Made by a program: the position numbers and the translations under genes
Part shown: positions 14,122-25,884 of the stretch, piece after piece
How the letters are laid out: the number at the start of each line of letters is the position of its first letter
Numbering within the stretch: the first letter of the stretch is position 1
From: Rotaria sp. Silwood1
Lineage: Eukaryota > Rotifera > Eurotatoria > Philodinida > Philodinidae
Length of the DNA stretch: 64,000 nucleotides
Reading direction: 5' to 3'
Assembly (NCBI GenBank): GCA_905250075.1
Contig: CAJNOP010000010.1
Location: 1,426,001-1,490,000 of the forward strand
Notes under the pieces: model-generated
Seen by the model: only the letters and a program-made list of their open reading frames with translations
What the model was told of the DNA's origin: nothing
The model's database searches: none

Positions 14122-15651
14122 ATGCATCCTCAAGTTTATGGAAATCATACAGATGATGGTTCATCTTCAACATTTTCATTAAATCCGACGACAACAACGA
14201 CAAATAATACTACTACTAATAATAATAATAACAATGGTCAAGATGGATCAACTATTGAAAGCAATCATTCATCACCTGTCTGGCCTATACCATCAACATC
14301 ATCATCATCAATAGCAATACCAGTTAGTACAGGAAATGGTTCGCATCCATTGGCTAATACTGATTTATTTTCTCCTGAACCATATTCAGTTGCAGCTATG
14401 GCTGTATCACGTTATGCTGATGATCTTTATATGAATTGTTATTCAACAAAAATGAATTCACTTTTACTTGCTCAAGCAGCAACAAATAAATTAAATGATC
14501 CAGCAAATACTTATAATCGTAAATTAATAATTGAAAATTTTCTATTAGAAAACTAAAAAAAAAAGACATGATTCTTTTTTCTTCTTATTATAGCTTATTG
14601 TTATCCATTTGATGAACCACGTGAATGTGTTAATTGTGGTGCAGCAGCATCACCACAAAATACACGTTGGAGTAAAGATGGTAGTGGTTTTAATTTATGT
14701 AATAAATGTGGTATTTATTCGTCTCGTACGCATAAAATTCCAACAAATTCAACATTATATACAACAGGAACTAATACAAATGATCGATCTATTCGAAAGA
14801 GTGTAGATATATTTTTTTTGAAAAAAAAAAATTAATGTCTTTTTTTTTATAAATAACATTCTTTTTTTTGTAAAGGGTACACTTCATCGTTCAGGGAATC
14901 AATGTGCAAATTGTTGTACAACAGATACAACATTATGGAGACGAAATGCAAGTGGAGAAAGTGTTTGTAATGCTTGTGGTCTTTATTATAAATTACATGG
15001 AGTAAATATTTTGATTCGTCACTTGAAAATTTTCTTCGACTAAAAATTGTTTTTCTTTTTATAGGTTAATCGACCAATGACATTAAAGAAAGATGGTATT
15101 CAAACTCGTAAACGTAAATCAAAAAAAGATAAATCACCTAAAACAATTGATGTTACACTTCTTAATAAGAACAGCCGTATGTTTTCTTTTTTTTTGTTAT
15201 TATTTTTATTTGTATCTTTTTTTTTTCTTATTTGGTTTTTCCAGGACGAACTTCTCCAACAATATCTGAAGCAGCTGCCTGTTCATCTGAACATCATCAA
15301 CAATCGAATCTTGATTTATCATCACCACCACCATTATCACAAACAATGCCAGTACCATCAACAAATTATGCAAATGGTTGTACACCTGATAATTTATTAT
15401 TTTCTTATGAAACATCAAATCCTCATCATCATTTTTATAATAATTATTATGCACCGTCACCACCTATTAAACAATTAGCATCACAATATGATTATCATCA
15501 TCATCATCATCATCACCATCAACAACAACAACAACAATCACATTATTATCAAGGTCATTCAACACTTTTTTCTAAAGTAAAACATGAAAGTCAACCATTA
15601 TTTACTACAAATGATAATTCATGGATTGGACAAACAAATTTTGGTGTATGA
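14122..15651 (+). CDS. GATA transcription factor with altered N-finger (416 aa)
   Basis: A second GATA-family nuclear regulator. Five coding exons were joined: 14122-14518, 14594-14802, 14876-15001, 15065-15176, 15245-15651, with consistent phases 1, 0, 0, 1. The C-terminal finger is canonical (Cys 212, 215, 233, 236; CX2C-X17-CNAC, LWRR core), followed by the basic tail [11 protein letters not shown], so GATA-site DNA binding is expected. The N-terminal finger keeps four Cys (144, 147, 168, 171) but has 20 rather than 17 residues between the pairs, CNKC instead of CNAC, and RWSKDG instead of LWRRDG. It therefore probably does not bind DNA or FOG-type partners in the usual way. The C-terminal exon carries a run of eight His followed by six Gln near residue 370. 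An AG acceptor ends at 14113, eight nt before the ATG. It lies 5.9 kb downstream of the other GATA gene on the same strand. Confidence 0.93.
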
Positions 15652-18600
15652 AATTAAATTTAATTATATACAAAATGTTTTTCTTTTCTTTGTTTACGAC
15701 TATTCATTGTCAGATATGTGTTTTCGTTTTTTTTTCTTCTTTTCTTCTTATGTACAGTTTTGCTTGTTTTGTTCTTTTTTTCTTTTCTTTTCTTTGCTTT
15801 TTTTTTTTCTTCTTCTCTATATTTTGTATAACAGCAAAATACACGCAAAATCATTGTTTAATGATTCTCGAGCATGTTAAATTAATAAGTAAAAAGGAAA
15901 TTCAGTTAATTATAATTTTTCAAACATTTGAACAACAATCCATATTGTACATATGTTCATATTACCGTTAGTTGCACATACGACTTTTGCTTCCAGTTAT
16001 AAATGATTGCAGAGAATATTTTCTAGCAAAATTTCAATTATTTATTAGAAAGAATTTGAATTAATTAAGAAGAAAACAGTTTCAAAATATATTTTACTAA
16101 TAAAATGTTTTATTTTCAGCACCATCTATTAGAAAATTTGGTTCATGACTAGGACCAATTTGGATTCTGTACATAATACAGACGGCTGTGACGCATCAAC
16201 ATCATGAAAGTCGCACAATTCTCTCAGTTTTAAGAGACTTCGAAAATATTCATCCGTTTTGATACAACAGATCATGATTCGAGCTCGTTGGATTCGGAAC
16301 CAATCTGATGGACTCTGACCAGGATATAACATTTTCAAAAACAAAACCGATGCTACAGCGCACATTATAATGATCGGTATAGCAGTAGTAGTTATCACAT
16401 AGGAATAGATAGTGAAGAGAACTTGTTGTCATTTGATATAGAAAATTTTCTTTGGTCAACATTCGTTATGTTAAAATTCATTAATTACCGTTAAAAATAT
16501 TTCATAAATAAACATTATGATGATGAATGTTAAGATTAAAAATGATCTGTGCTTTAGTTATAATTTTTGTTAGTTGTTATTAGATGTTTTGAATACCATT
16601 GTTATGTAGATTATGCGTGTTACTTTATTTTTATTTTATAAGATTAATAATAATACAATCTTTACGTTTATAAAAAACAGAAAATAAAGATTTCTTGTTA
16701 TGATAGATAAATAGACAAATAACTAATACTACAATAGAATATGTTAATCAATATTATTTCTTATAATCAGCATCACTTCGATAATGTAGTATTAGTAAAA
16801 AATAAAATTGATGCATGAAAAAAGTCTACGGAAAAAAATTTTCTATATATTTTATATGAAACTTATGATGTCATAAGTTTTTTGATAGCTATTCGGTAAA
16901 AATTTCTTTATTATTCGTTCTTTATTATAAAGAGCAATAACAATAAAGAGACACTCATAGTATGCGTTCCAGACTGATCGATCTTACTTATTTATTTTGC
17001 TGCTTTTATTAGATAAACTTATGCAAGAAACGTTGTTAGATGTTGATTACAATCAAATCAGAGTATTTATAAGTGGTCATAGTACTGATTTTAAACTGGT
17101 TGATTTAATCTATTGAGATAAGTATTGATCATCAAAATCTAGACTGCTTCTAACAAGTGGTGCATATTGAACGAGACAAAACGTTTTTCTCTGTCTTTAA
17201 AACGTTTTCTAATATAGTAAAAACTCTGTTTTAGGATCATTCGATAGAAGATTGTTTACATCACAACGCTGTTAACTTTGTTTTTACAAGTTTTTTTTTT
17301 TCTTACAGACCTAAATTTAAAAAGATTTTTATCTACTCCATTGTCAAATGTAATCTTTTTTTTTTTAATGGAAATATCTTTCGATTAATATGTCCCTCAC
17401 TTTGGATGCTAAAACTGAACAGTAACAAAATTTTTCTTGCAAAAGAAATTTTTTTATTTAAAAATTTTTTTTTAAAATTCTAAGACATACATAGAGAGAT
17501 GCAAAATTTTATCGAGAATATTCTAGAATATTTGAAAAGTTCAGCAAAACTATTATCAACAACGGTTTCTTAATTATTATCTTCTCTAAATGTCGCAGTT
17601 TGACAATTGAGTAGGTAATAATCTTTTCACTTTTATGTTGATAAGAAAAAGTTCTTCAAAAAAACAAAATTCACAACTTTTTGATGGAAACAATTTTCTA
17701 TCGAATCAATTTAAAATAGAGCATATTCTATATTTAAAAATGCTTGTAAGAAGACAGAAAAACATTTTGTCCTATTTTATATTTATTATCATACTTACAA
17801 ATATAGAAATTCCAGAAAACTAAAGGTCTAATATGGTTGAGATGTAGCAATTTGATTGAAGGTCAAAAAAACGTTTTTGCCATGAGAAATTGGACAAAAC
17901 TACTTTCAAGACTTCTATAATATAGATGTGTCTTAGTTCAAAAGTTTCGCAAAGAACTCGGAGTCGTCTCATTTAGTAGAGAATTGTTGATTCTATCGTT
18001 CTATGTAGTCTAAGCAAAGTTATATTTAAACGCACACTAGCGTTCTGACTTTTTGAGGTGTCTATTTTTGAGACCATGATACGAATTTCTATGTCCTTAC
18101 ATTCCTTTTATAAACAATATTCTGTATTCGAATCAGTATTTGAATTCTTTCTAATACTTACGGCAATGCAAAAAATTTGAAAATAAACCTTGTTGAATTA
18201 TTTTGACACTCACTATATCTCAGAATATAACAAATATTAAAAAGACTTGCCTTACTATTTTTCGACTGCGCTATTAAAGAGTTAAAAATAAATAATGCGT
18301 ACCGAAATTATTTCTATTCTTCACCTTAACTTTTTCTTTTACAAAAAAAAATCTGTAACATAACTTTAACCGACAAGAATAATGCTCAAATTTCCATTGA
18401 GATATTAATTTTGTGCAACTCACATATATTTTTAAATGAAAGAGTGAGTGTAAGTCATAAGTCGAAGTTTTATGGATTCACTTTCGCATTAGAGACTCTG
18501 GAAATCAGGATTTCCTCCTCTTCCTCATACCACAGTTGTCATTTGATCAACATAAAATGTGAATTGATCACGTTTTAGTCTTAAAACATAATTAATATCA

Positions 18601-19357
18601 GTTTTTTTGTGTTGATGGAGATATATTATAGTGCGTTAAGAGCTACCGTTTTAGATATAACGGATATTTACGAATAATCTTATACGCCATTTAATTCAAT
18701 ACTGTTAATGATAACAATGTTAGATTATGAAAAATAACGAACAAATAGAACCGATGGAAAAAAAACCTAATAGGGCATTCGTAAAAAAAGGAAAGATTTT
18801 TGTTCATAATCTAGAAGTAAATAACACTAATCTTTACTTTGCTGATCGATTATCTTCGAACAGACCTATAATCTATAAGGGATTTTTCACTTCATCTATT
18901 TTGTATTAGTTTAACGAGACTAAAGAACGTATGTGAGTTTCACAGTTTAGTTCTAAAAGGGCTTCGTTAAAAACCTTTTTTCTTTTTTTGGATTTTATAT
19001 GAGAAAATAATAATGTTATAAATTTAGTTTCTCTATCAACGAAATTATATATATATATATATGTAAAAAGATATCAATGTTGTGAGGAAAAAAATATCAA
19101 ATGCATATCTACATTCTTGTTTAAGGATAAATATGAGTTAATATTACAAATTGATATTTCTGAAGAAAAAGAAAAATATCTTCTACGAAGCATTAAGATA
19201 GATCAAATGGTACAAAATCATTTAGTATTATTGAAAAAGGACATTATATTTCTACTGTGTTGACAAACATTTTGTTGTTGAAAAGAAAAAAAAAAGAAAT
19301 TCATGTATCCATAATGGTTGTTTTTGTTTTTATATTTTTAAAAAATCGTCATCAGAT
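15652..19357. other. Intergenic region, GATA-2 to neuropeptide gene
   Basis: About 3.7 kb of AT-rich sequence. The first 200 nt are T-rich and probably the 3' UTR of the GATA gene. The only ORF with protein-like composition is at 16129-16398 on the minus strand and is listed separately. Other ORFs look random. An AT dinucleotide run lies at about 19048-19062. No repeat or RNA gene was recognised. Confidence 0.35.
16129..16398 (-). CDS. Hypothetical small membrane protein, doubtful (89 aa)
   Basis: A single ORF without recognised homology. It starts MITTTAIPIIIMCAVASVLF, which would form one membrane segment or signal anchor, followed by a charged, Cys-containing cytosolic or lumenal tail with a balanced mix of residues. 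Local GC content is higher than in the flanks, which is why I kept it. No joined exons, family motif or clear regulatory signal support it. It could equally be a fragment of a decayed gene or a chance ORF. Confidence 0.25.
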   Translation of the reverse strand: MITTTAIPIIIMCAVASVLFLKMLYPGQSPSDWFRIQRARIMICCIKTDEYFRSLLKLRELCDFHDVDASQPSVLCTESKLVLVMNQIF

Positions 19358-19755
19358 TTAACCAAATTTGGGTATACCAGCAAATGCTGATGAAAATGCA
19401 CGCTTGCCAAATTTTGGAATACCATGAAATAAATTAGCTGATAGACGTTTGTATTTTATATCGTCATCACTGATGTCTTCTGAATGATCATCATCATTAC
19501 AAATGCCATAAAGTGAACATAAGATATCTAAATGATAGAATTCATTTAATGATTATTTTTATTTTTTGATGATAGATAATTACGTGTATTTGAAACTATT
19601 GGTTTCATACTTTCTGTTTGTTCATCAATTTTCGTTGATAAAACTGATGGTTCATAATGTTGACTTTGATCAACAAATGGAACAGGTGATGCATAACAGT
19701 GGAAACTTAAAAGAAGAAGAGTTAGAGTCGAATACTGACAAAATTGCTTGTTCAT
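19358..19755 (-). CDS. Neuropeptide precursor with two GIPKF-amide peptides (113 aa)
   Basis: A secreted prepropeptide predicted to yield two C-terminally amidated neuropeptides. Exon 1 is 19584-19755 and exon 2 is 19358-19527; the 56-nt intron is GT-AG and phase 1. Residues 1-23 form a clear signal peptide (leucine core LTLLLL, cleavage near CYAS-P). A spacer follows with a CX5C pair (CSLYGIC, 61-67) and an acidic stretch. Then comes KR, LSANLFHGIPKF plus Gly as amide donor, KR, and AFSSAFAGIPKF plus Gly directly before the stop. Dibasic KR sites with Gly amide donors are the standard layout for prohormone convertase and amidation processing. I do not recognise the peptide family. The reading frame stays open upstream of the ATG to an exon-like segment at 19820-19869, flanked by AG and GT, so a 5' exon exists or the start lies further up. 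The internal signal peptide favours the ATG at 19755. Confidence 0.85.
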
Positions 19756-19819
19756 GATGATTAATAAAATTCTTTTATAATGAAAAATATTCAGTTTTAT
19801 TTATAAATTAATTATATTT

Positions 19820-19869
19820 CTAACCTGGTTTGATTTGTTTGTAGTTTTTCAGGATTTATATCAATAATC
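19820..19869 (-). other. Candidate 5' exon of the GIPKF-amide gene
   Basis: On the minus strand this 50-nt segment is preceded by TTTTTTAG and followed by GTTAGA. The next AG acceptor (TATAAAAG) lies 20 nt upstream of the neuropeptide ATG. The segment is open in the frame that continues into the precursor (IIDINPEKLQ...). It is either a 5' UTR exon, with a spliced-leader or cis acceptor at its start, or a short coding exon. No upstream exon was found. Confidence 0.35.
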
Positions 19870-22800
19870 TAAAAAAGATGTAGAGTTCAATAAATAAGAC
19901 TTCTCTTTTTGTCTGTCTTTCGGTTCTGTCAGCTTGTTATAATATTCATTGAAAGGACACATAGACAATGTCTCTTATTCATACAAACTATGATCAAATC
20001 ATTCCTATATGCATGTCTACTAATATTGAAAAGCACGCCCACTACACGCAATGCCAGATTAAGAACATTCCAATAAACGAAGTGATCAGCTTCATGCAGT
20101 GTGCTGACTATATACTAGTTAAACATCCGAATTCATTGTATTGTTTGTTGTTGACAGAAGAGAAATCTAATAATATATGAGAGATCTTCAATCAAATAGA
20201 CAATAGAAAGCTGTTATGATTTTGATAGAAAATAAAAAGAAATGATAGACGTGAGGAGTATATTCTCTATGCAAATTGTCACATTCTTTATAGACATATC
20301 GAACAAAAAGACAAGACAAGAACATTCAAGCATAATAATCATTTTACACGATAAAATTTGATTTATTGTCCGAACTCATATAAAAACGACCTATTTATTC
20401 ATCCTGTTTTCACTATTAACAAAGAATAAGGAGAGAATTGTCAAGCAATGACATTCATCCTCTCACTAAACCGAGTTCTTTATTTCCTCAAAAGAATATT
20501 CGAATGCCGAAAGTCAATCGTCGTTTCAATTAGACAGATAGATCTCACTCTAACTGTGTCTGACTGACTCAAAATTTGCTATTATTGGTCTAATACAGTG
20601 TTTATATGAAAAGTTTATTTTTCTTATTCGGGTCCTTCAATCAAAATGAACGCTCGTTCCTTCCTCTGTGTAGTTGTACGCATCAGCATGACGAAATATT
20701 ATTTTTTTTCCTTTTCTCTTTTCATGATACTGTTCCGTCCTACTTTCCACAGTTTCGTGAAAAATTGTGTCAGAAAGGAGATTTTAGCTCTGCTTCTAAC
20801 ACATATGCATATGAAAAAGTTGTCTCTCAGGCAAAGTACTATAGAAAGTCCATGATTTCAGCATCTACTGTTCGATTTCTGCTAGAAAGATGAATGAAGA
20901 GACTTTCTACCGAGTTTTCAGACACTCTCACCTGTAAAACCAATCAAAACCTTTGATACAGTATGAGGGTAGCCATGATGAAATTCTGCACGTATTGATC
21001 TACGAAAGCTACGATTCACTTTGAATGATGTATCATTCAATAGATTTTTCATAGTTCTAGAAAATGATACTATTACGTGGTGAGCTTAATTAGTATGTAA
21101 GTCATTTTAGTCACATATGCAATGTTCATAGTTGTCGTCAGTTACCCTTTGTCGTTAATATATGATCAGTTTCAGTCGAACTAGATAAGCTTCTTATCAA
21201 AACAAATGATATATTTGGAGTCAACATGAAAAAACTAAGTCCACCTATATGTATCACAAAACTCTTCGACAACTTTTATTTTCATGTAAAAATTTAGCTT
21301 TGGCCCTCGTATTAAGATTACCGTAACAACCACAACAAAGTCAGTCGAAACATCGTTTTTATTATCTATTCATATATCATTTTGGATTTTCCCTAATGTT
21401 TAAAAAATTTAGAAGTAATCTTTGATAGTCAAAACTGGCATTTTGACTGACTTTATTTGTTGACTTTAACACGCTATGGGAAACCACGTTTGAGCGTTTG
21501 GGATAAAAATAAAAGTTGTCAGAGAATTTTATGACGCATATAGATCGACAACTCAGTTTTTTATGCTGATTCGAAATGTATCATTTGTTTCGATAGAAAA
21601 CCTGATTGTTAAGTCCAAAATCGATTAAGTATTAATCAAAAAGGGTAACTTTAGTGTACTCGTGAATCTTCTATGTTTAACTAAAATGTCTCGCCCATAG
21701 ATTAAAATCAACGCGTAATAGTATCATTTTATAAAGGTTTAAAAAGCCTATCAAATGATATATAGTTCGAAGTGCATTGCAGCTTTCACGGCTATATGGG
21801 TAAGAAGTTTGACCATAGTTCTCCTCATACTATATATACGAGAAACAACATCGCCTTAAGAAAAAGGAAAAGAAGGATATTTTCTCATACTAATATATGC
21901 GATTTGATATAGGAAAGGAAGAGCTTTCATTTGATATTTAAGTCAAATTAAAGAAGCTGAAGAAGGCAGACAAACTTTCCCTACAAACACTACATTGCAT
22001 AAAGCTACATGAGATCTTTAATATCGCGTTTTGAGTCAGTTCGATGCAGCCAGAATGAAGTCTAACCATCTATTTCGAACGTTAATTGATTTCTGGCATT
22101 CTAATTGACTATTAGAGCAATAAGAAACTCAAGTTCATGAGAGGGTCGATTTCATTGCTGAACAACTTCTTTCTTTTTCTTACTCATAAATAGTGTGAAT
22201 ACCACACACATTACAGATAACTTACGCTAAAAAAAAAAAGTGATAATCTCTAATGCTTGACACTAACGTTTTATATGTTTTGCAGAAGAAAATTCTAGAA
22301 AAAGAATAAAAGTATATTCGCAGTAAAAGAAATATTTTGTTTTTCTGTTGATCTTTTTATTAATTATATTTAATTGACAGTATGTCTGATTTCAATCTGA
22401 CATAAGCTTAATACTATAAAGATTTCTAATTAATCTATATATAGTTTATAGAATAAAATTTTTCCTATGAATTTAATGTATCAATTTTCAAATGTTCTTA
22501 AAATAATAATTAATATTATTTTATGTTTTCTACCAAATGTCGATCATTGACATAAAATATACATAACTAATCGATTATAATTTGATGAAAGTAAAATTTA
22601 ATTTGTAGAATAAAAAAAAACAACAACAAGGATTCACATCTTATGTCAAAAATTTTCTATTGAATAACTTAATCATATTTCTAACTAATATGACACATAT
22701 TACAGAATAAGCTACTTACTTTTGTCAATGACCAAAATCAGGATAAGAAAATGAATATTTGTATTATACGGTCATCTTGATTATATTAAATAATAATAAT

Positions 22801-25450
22801 AATAATAATCAAAAAAATCTAACGATTTATGATTTCATAAAAATAACCCCTTAGACAGGTTATTAACAAAAAAACTTCATCTCATCTGATGTTTTGTACT
22901 ATGAACAATAAAGCAACCTCATCTAGTATTAAAAGAAGATAACTACACATTCGAAAATGATCCTTTTTTTGTACTAAAAAGCATACAGGTCAATTCTTGT
23001 TATATCTTTGTTTTTATATCTTTTATGAACCGAACTCTAATTTGTTGTATTATCTACGACGAGCATCAGAACATTTGTCAACTATTGTTTGAGAAAAAAT
23101 GTGATGAAGTACTAAGATATCACTAAGCATTTCTTGTCTATGAAATTCTAATATTACTTTAAAATTTTATTTCATTCGTCATCTGTTCTGATGTAATACA
23201 ATATAAGGATTATACATAATGATATTTTATTGATCTCAATTAGTTTCAAATTTCAGAGATCTATTTGGAATATAATAGAATAAGTTATAGTCATTAATAT
23301 ATTTGAAGATAATTTATCCATGTGACATTTCACTCCCGATGAAACTTGTACTTGATCCTAAAAAGTCATGTTTTTTATGACTTTCATTGATTCATATTCG
23401 CAGTACACTATTCATATATAATATTTGAAATTTATTTATTGTCGATAAATTGAACGTTTGTTTTTATTCAAATCTGACAATATATGATATTGTTTAGGTA
23501 GAAAACTTTGATTTAGTGTATTTTAAAATTTTCTATTTATGTGAATTAAATAATATTACAAAAATTGATAATAAAATATCATTATATTTCTAGTTAAAAA
23601 TAGAACTCTTAGTGCAATATTTTATCAGTCATTTATGTCGAAAAAGAAAAAAAAAAGAATTATTTCAAGTCGGTATTAAAAGGATATGATGACATGGGAT
23701 GTCACTATTGGTTTTTTGTCATTTCTCATGCAATTTTTCTTTTGGATTATTTATTGCGTATATGCTTTTTTCTTTTGTAGTTAATTTTAATTACCATATT
23801 TCGTGTCGCTTTCAGTTTCATGTTCAATCGAGATTACAATTGGTTTTCATTCTTTGGACAATCATTAATTGTTTCTCGTTCAACGAAACCTTTTAATATG
23901 TCAATAGATTAATCAATCTTATTTATAATTAAATTCACAATCGTGTGAATCAATCATATTATTATTTTTTCTTCTTTTTTCCTTTGTCAAAACAATACTA
24001 TTGATGACAATAAAAAACAAGAAAAATTTCAAAAAGCTTTTGGTCGTTTTCGTGCCGTATATTTGGAATCGGGTCGAACATCTCTAAAAAAAAACGTTAA
24101 TAAGTTTCTTTGTTTTAATACAAAATCAATTATCAAGTACATAGTAATTTTTGATCAGAAAATAGGATTTATGCAGACTCATAGAGAAAGATTTCTTCTA
24201 TCTATTATGAAAAACTGTTGTGTATCGTACAAGAAAATTAAATTGACAAATAAACAATGGATTTCATATTTTTTTTTATCTACTTAAACCATTGACGTCA
24301 CTTTTCTTCTTATTTGGAGTTACAATATCACTTATAAGAGATTGAAAACACAACTTCTACAGATTTTTTTTTAATAATGCTACTTAAAATAGTATTTATA
24401 GTTTTATGTTTGACAATCTGAAAGATATTTCAAATAAACAGAATTATATAGTATTGTTTTGCTCTTCAACATAATATGTGGAGCAGAGCGAGACACAGAA
24501 CAATATTTTTCATCCTGATCGGCAGTAGAATAGCAAGGTGGTTTATCCGAACATAAAAATATTTCGTTTTTGACATAGTTTTTGCATTTATCTGAGAAGA
24601 TTTGAGAGCTAGAAAGTTTGCTCGACACAGTTTATACTTTTAACAAAGTTTAATCATCACATATCGCTGTTACACAATAAAAATTCTTTTTTTTCCAGTG
24701 CCACTAGTAGAACTCTAAATTCTTGTTCCATCAAAAAAAGGAATATTCTCAAATGAGTTTTACTAGAAATATTTGCGAAAGAAATTGTCACATGTTATTT
24801 TGCAGAATAATATTGATTTCTTCTGAACAGTATAAGACCAATAGTTGAGCTTTTTACTATTTATATAGCTTTTGTTTTACATCTATTGTAAACATTTGAG
24901 TCAAATTGAATGACTCATTGAATAGTTATAAATTAGACAATTTTTAAAATGTCACTAGAATTTTTGTTTGTAAAAAATCCTTTTCTTTTTTACGCAACAA
25001 AGCTAATCAAAGAAATTTAAATTAATGACATATTTTGATAGAGCGCTGAATAATGTTACAAACTAGACTACATACATCATTTTTCTCTTGTTTTATTATA
25101 AGCAGATATTTGTTTTTCTTCGCACATGTCACCAAAAAAATGACGTCTTTCTTGGATTGTATATCGTCTAAGTCAGTGAGTGTATAGACTATAGAACTGA
25201 AACTTGGTGTGGGAAACTCAAAATGCAATAACATACAAAAACATGTTGATTTATCATTACAATGATCCAAACGAATACAAAATAAAAATCGACTAATGGA
25301 CAAGTAGTTGTTAACGACAATCATACAAAGAAGAGAAACTTATTCAAAACAGAGATGAGCATTGGCTCACGTTTTCTGTCCTGTGTTCACCTCTAATGTA
25401 GAGTAGTCCTTCATAACTATACGTTTTTCGATGGTCTTCAGTACAGAAAA
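19870..25450. other. Long intergenic region with no supported gene
   Basis: About 5.6 kb. Several short ORFs exist at 19968-20180 (+), 20606-20893 (+), 24063-24287 (+), 24404-24628 (-) and 25022-25324 (-). The two minus-strand ORFs near 24.5 and 25.2 kb have a somewhat protein-like mix with several Cys, but no splice signals or motifs tie them to a gene. They could be decayed exons. A short AAT repeat lies at about 22790-22808. I see no RNA gene. Confidence 0.35.
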
Positions 25451-25472
25451 GAATATATATATATATATATTC
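25451..25472. repeat. AT dinucleotide run
   Basis: A perfect palindrome of alternating A and T closed by GAA and TTC. It lies next to the hairpin element that begins about 15 nt downstream and may mark its flank. Confidence 0.7.
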
Positions 25473-25487
25473 TTCTAGAGAAATACC

Positions 25488-25612
25488 TTATCTAATTGTG
25501 TATACATTATCAAGTTCTACTGGTTAGCGTTGACGTGTTGATAGGTGGCCTCGCCCATTGACATATCAACGATACGCAATAGAACTTGATAGGGTATACA
25601 TCATTAGATAGA
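25488..25612. repeat. Imperfect palindrome, 125-bp hairpin (MITE-like)
   Basis: The left arm, about 25488-25543, contains ATCAAGTTCTACTGG. The right arm, about 25559-25612, contains its inverse, AATAGAACTTGAT. Both ends carry TATCTAAT-type sequence in inverse orientation and inner parts match GTTGATA with TATCAAC. The spacer is only about 15 nt. There is no coding capacity. It is best read as a small foldback MITE; a structured RNA is possible but not supported. Confidence 0.65.
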
Positions 25613-25884
25613 AGAAATTTTTCTTTGTAAGCTTACACATATTTCTGTCTGCAGTCAAAAATCTTATAGCTGTCTTTATTAATACTTTATTGAAACATGA
25701 TAATTTAAAATTGTGCATGTTATATATAGTTGTCATAGACAGAAGATTTTACAAAAAACAGTTTCAGAACGTTAAGAGAATCTCAAAAATCAGCAAATAC
25801 AGTCAATGAATGTTAGTATGAAATAATCATTGGTCTTTTTTTAAAACTGTAGATTGGTTTTTATTATCATCTTTAAAAATAATA

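Noticed and set aside
24404..25324. Two Cys-containing minus-strand ORFs (24404-24628 and 25022-25324)
   Set aside because: Composition is slightly protein-like, but no exon junctions, signal peptide or known domain could be assigned; possible decayed exons only.
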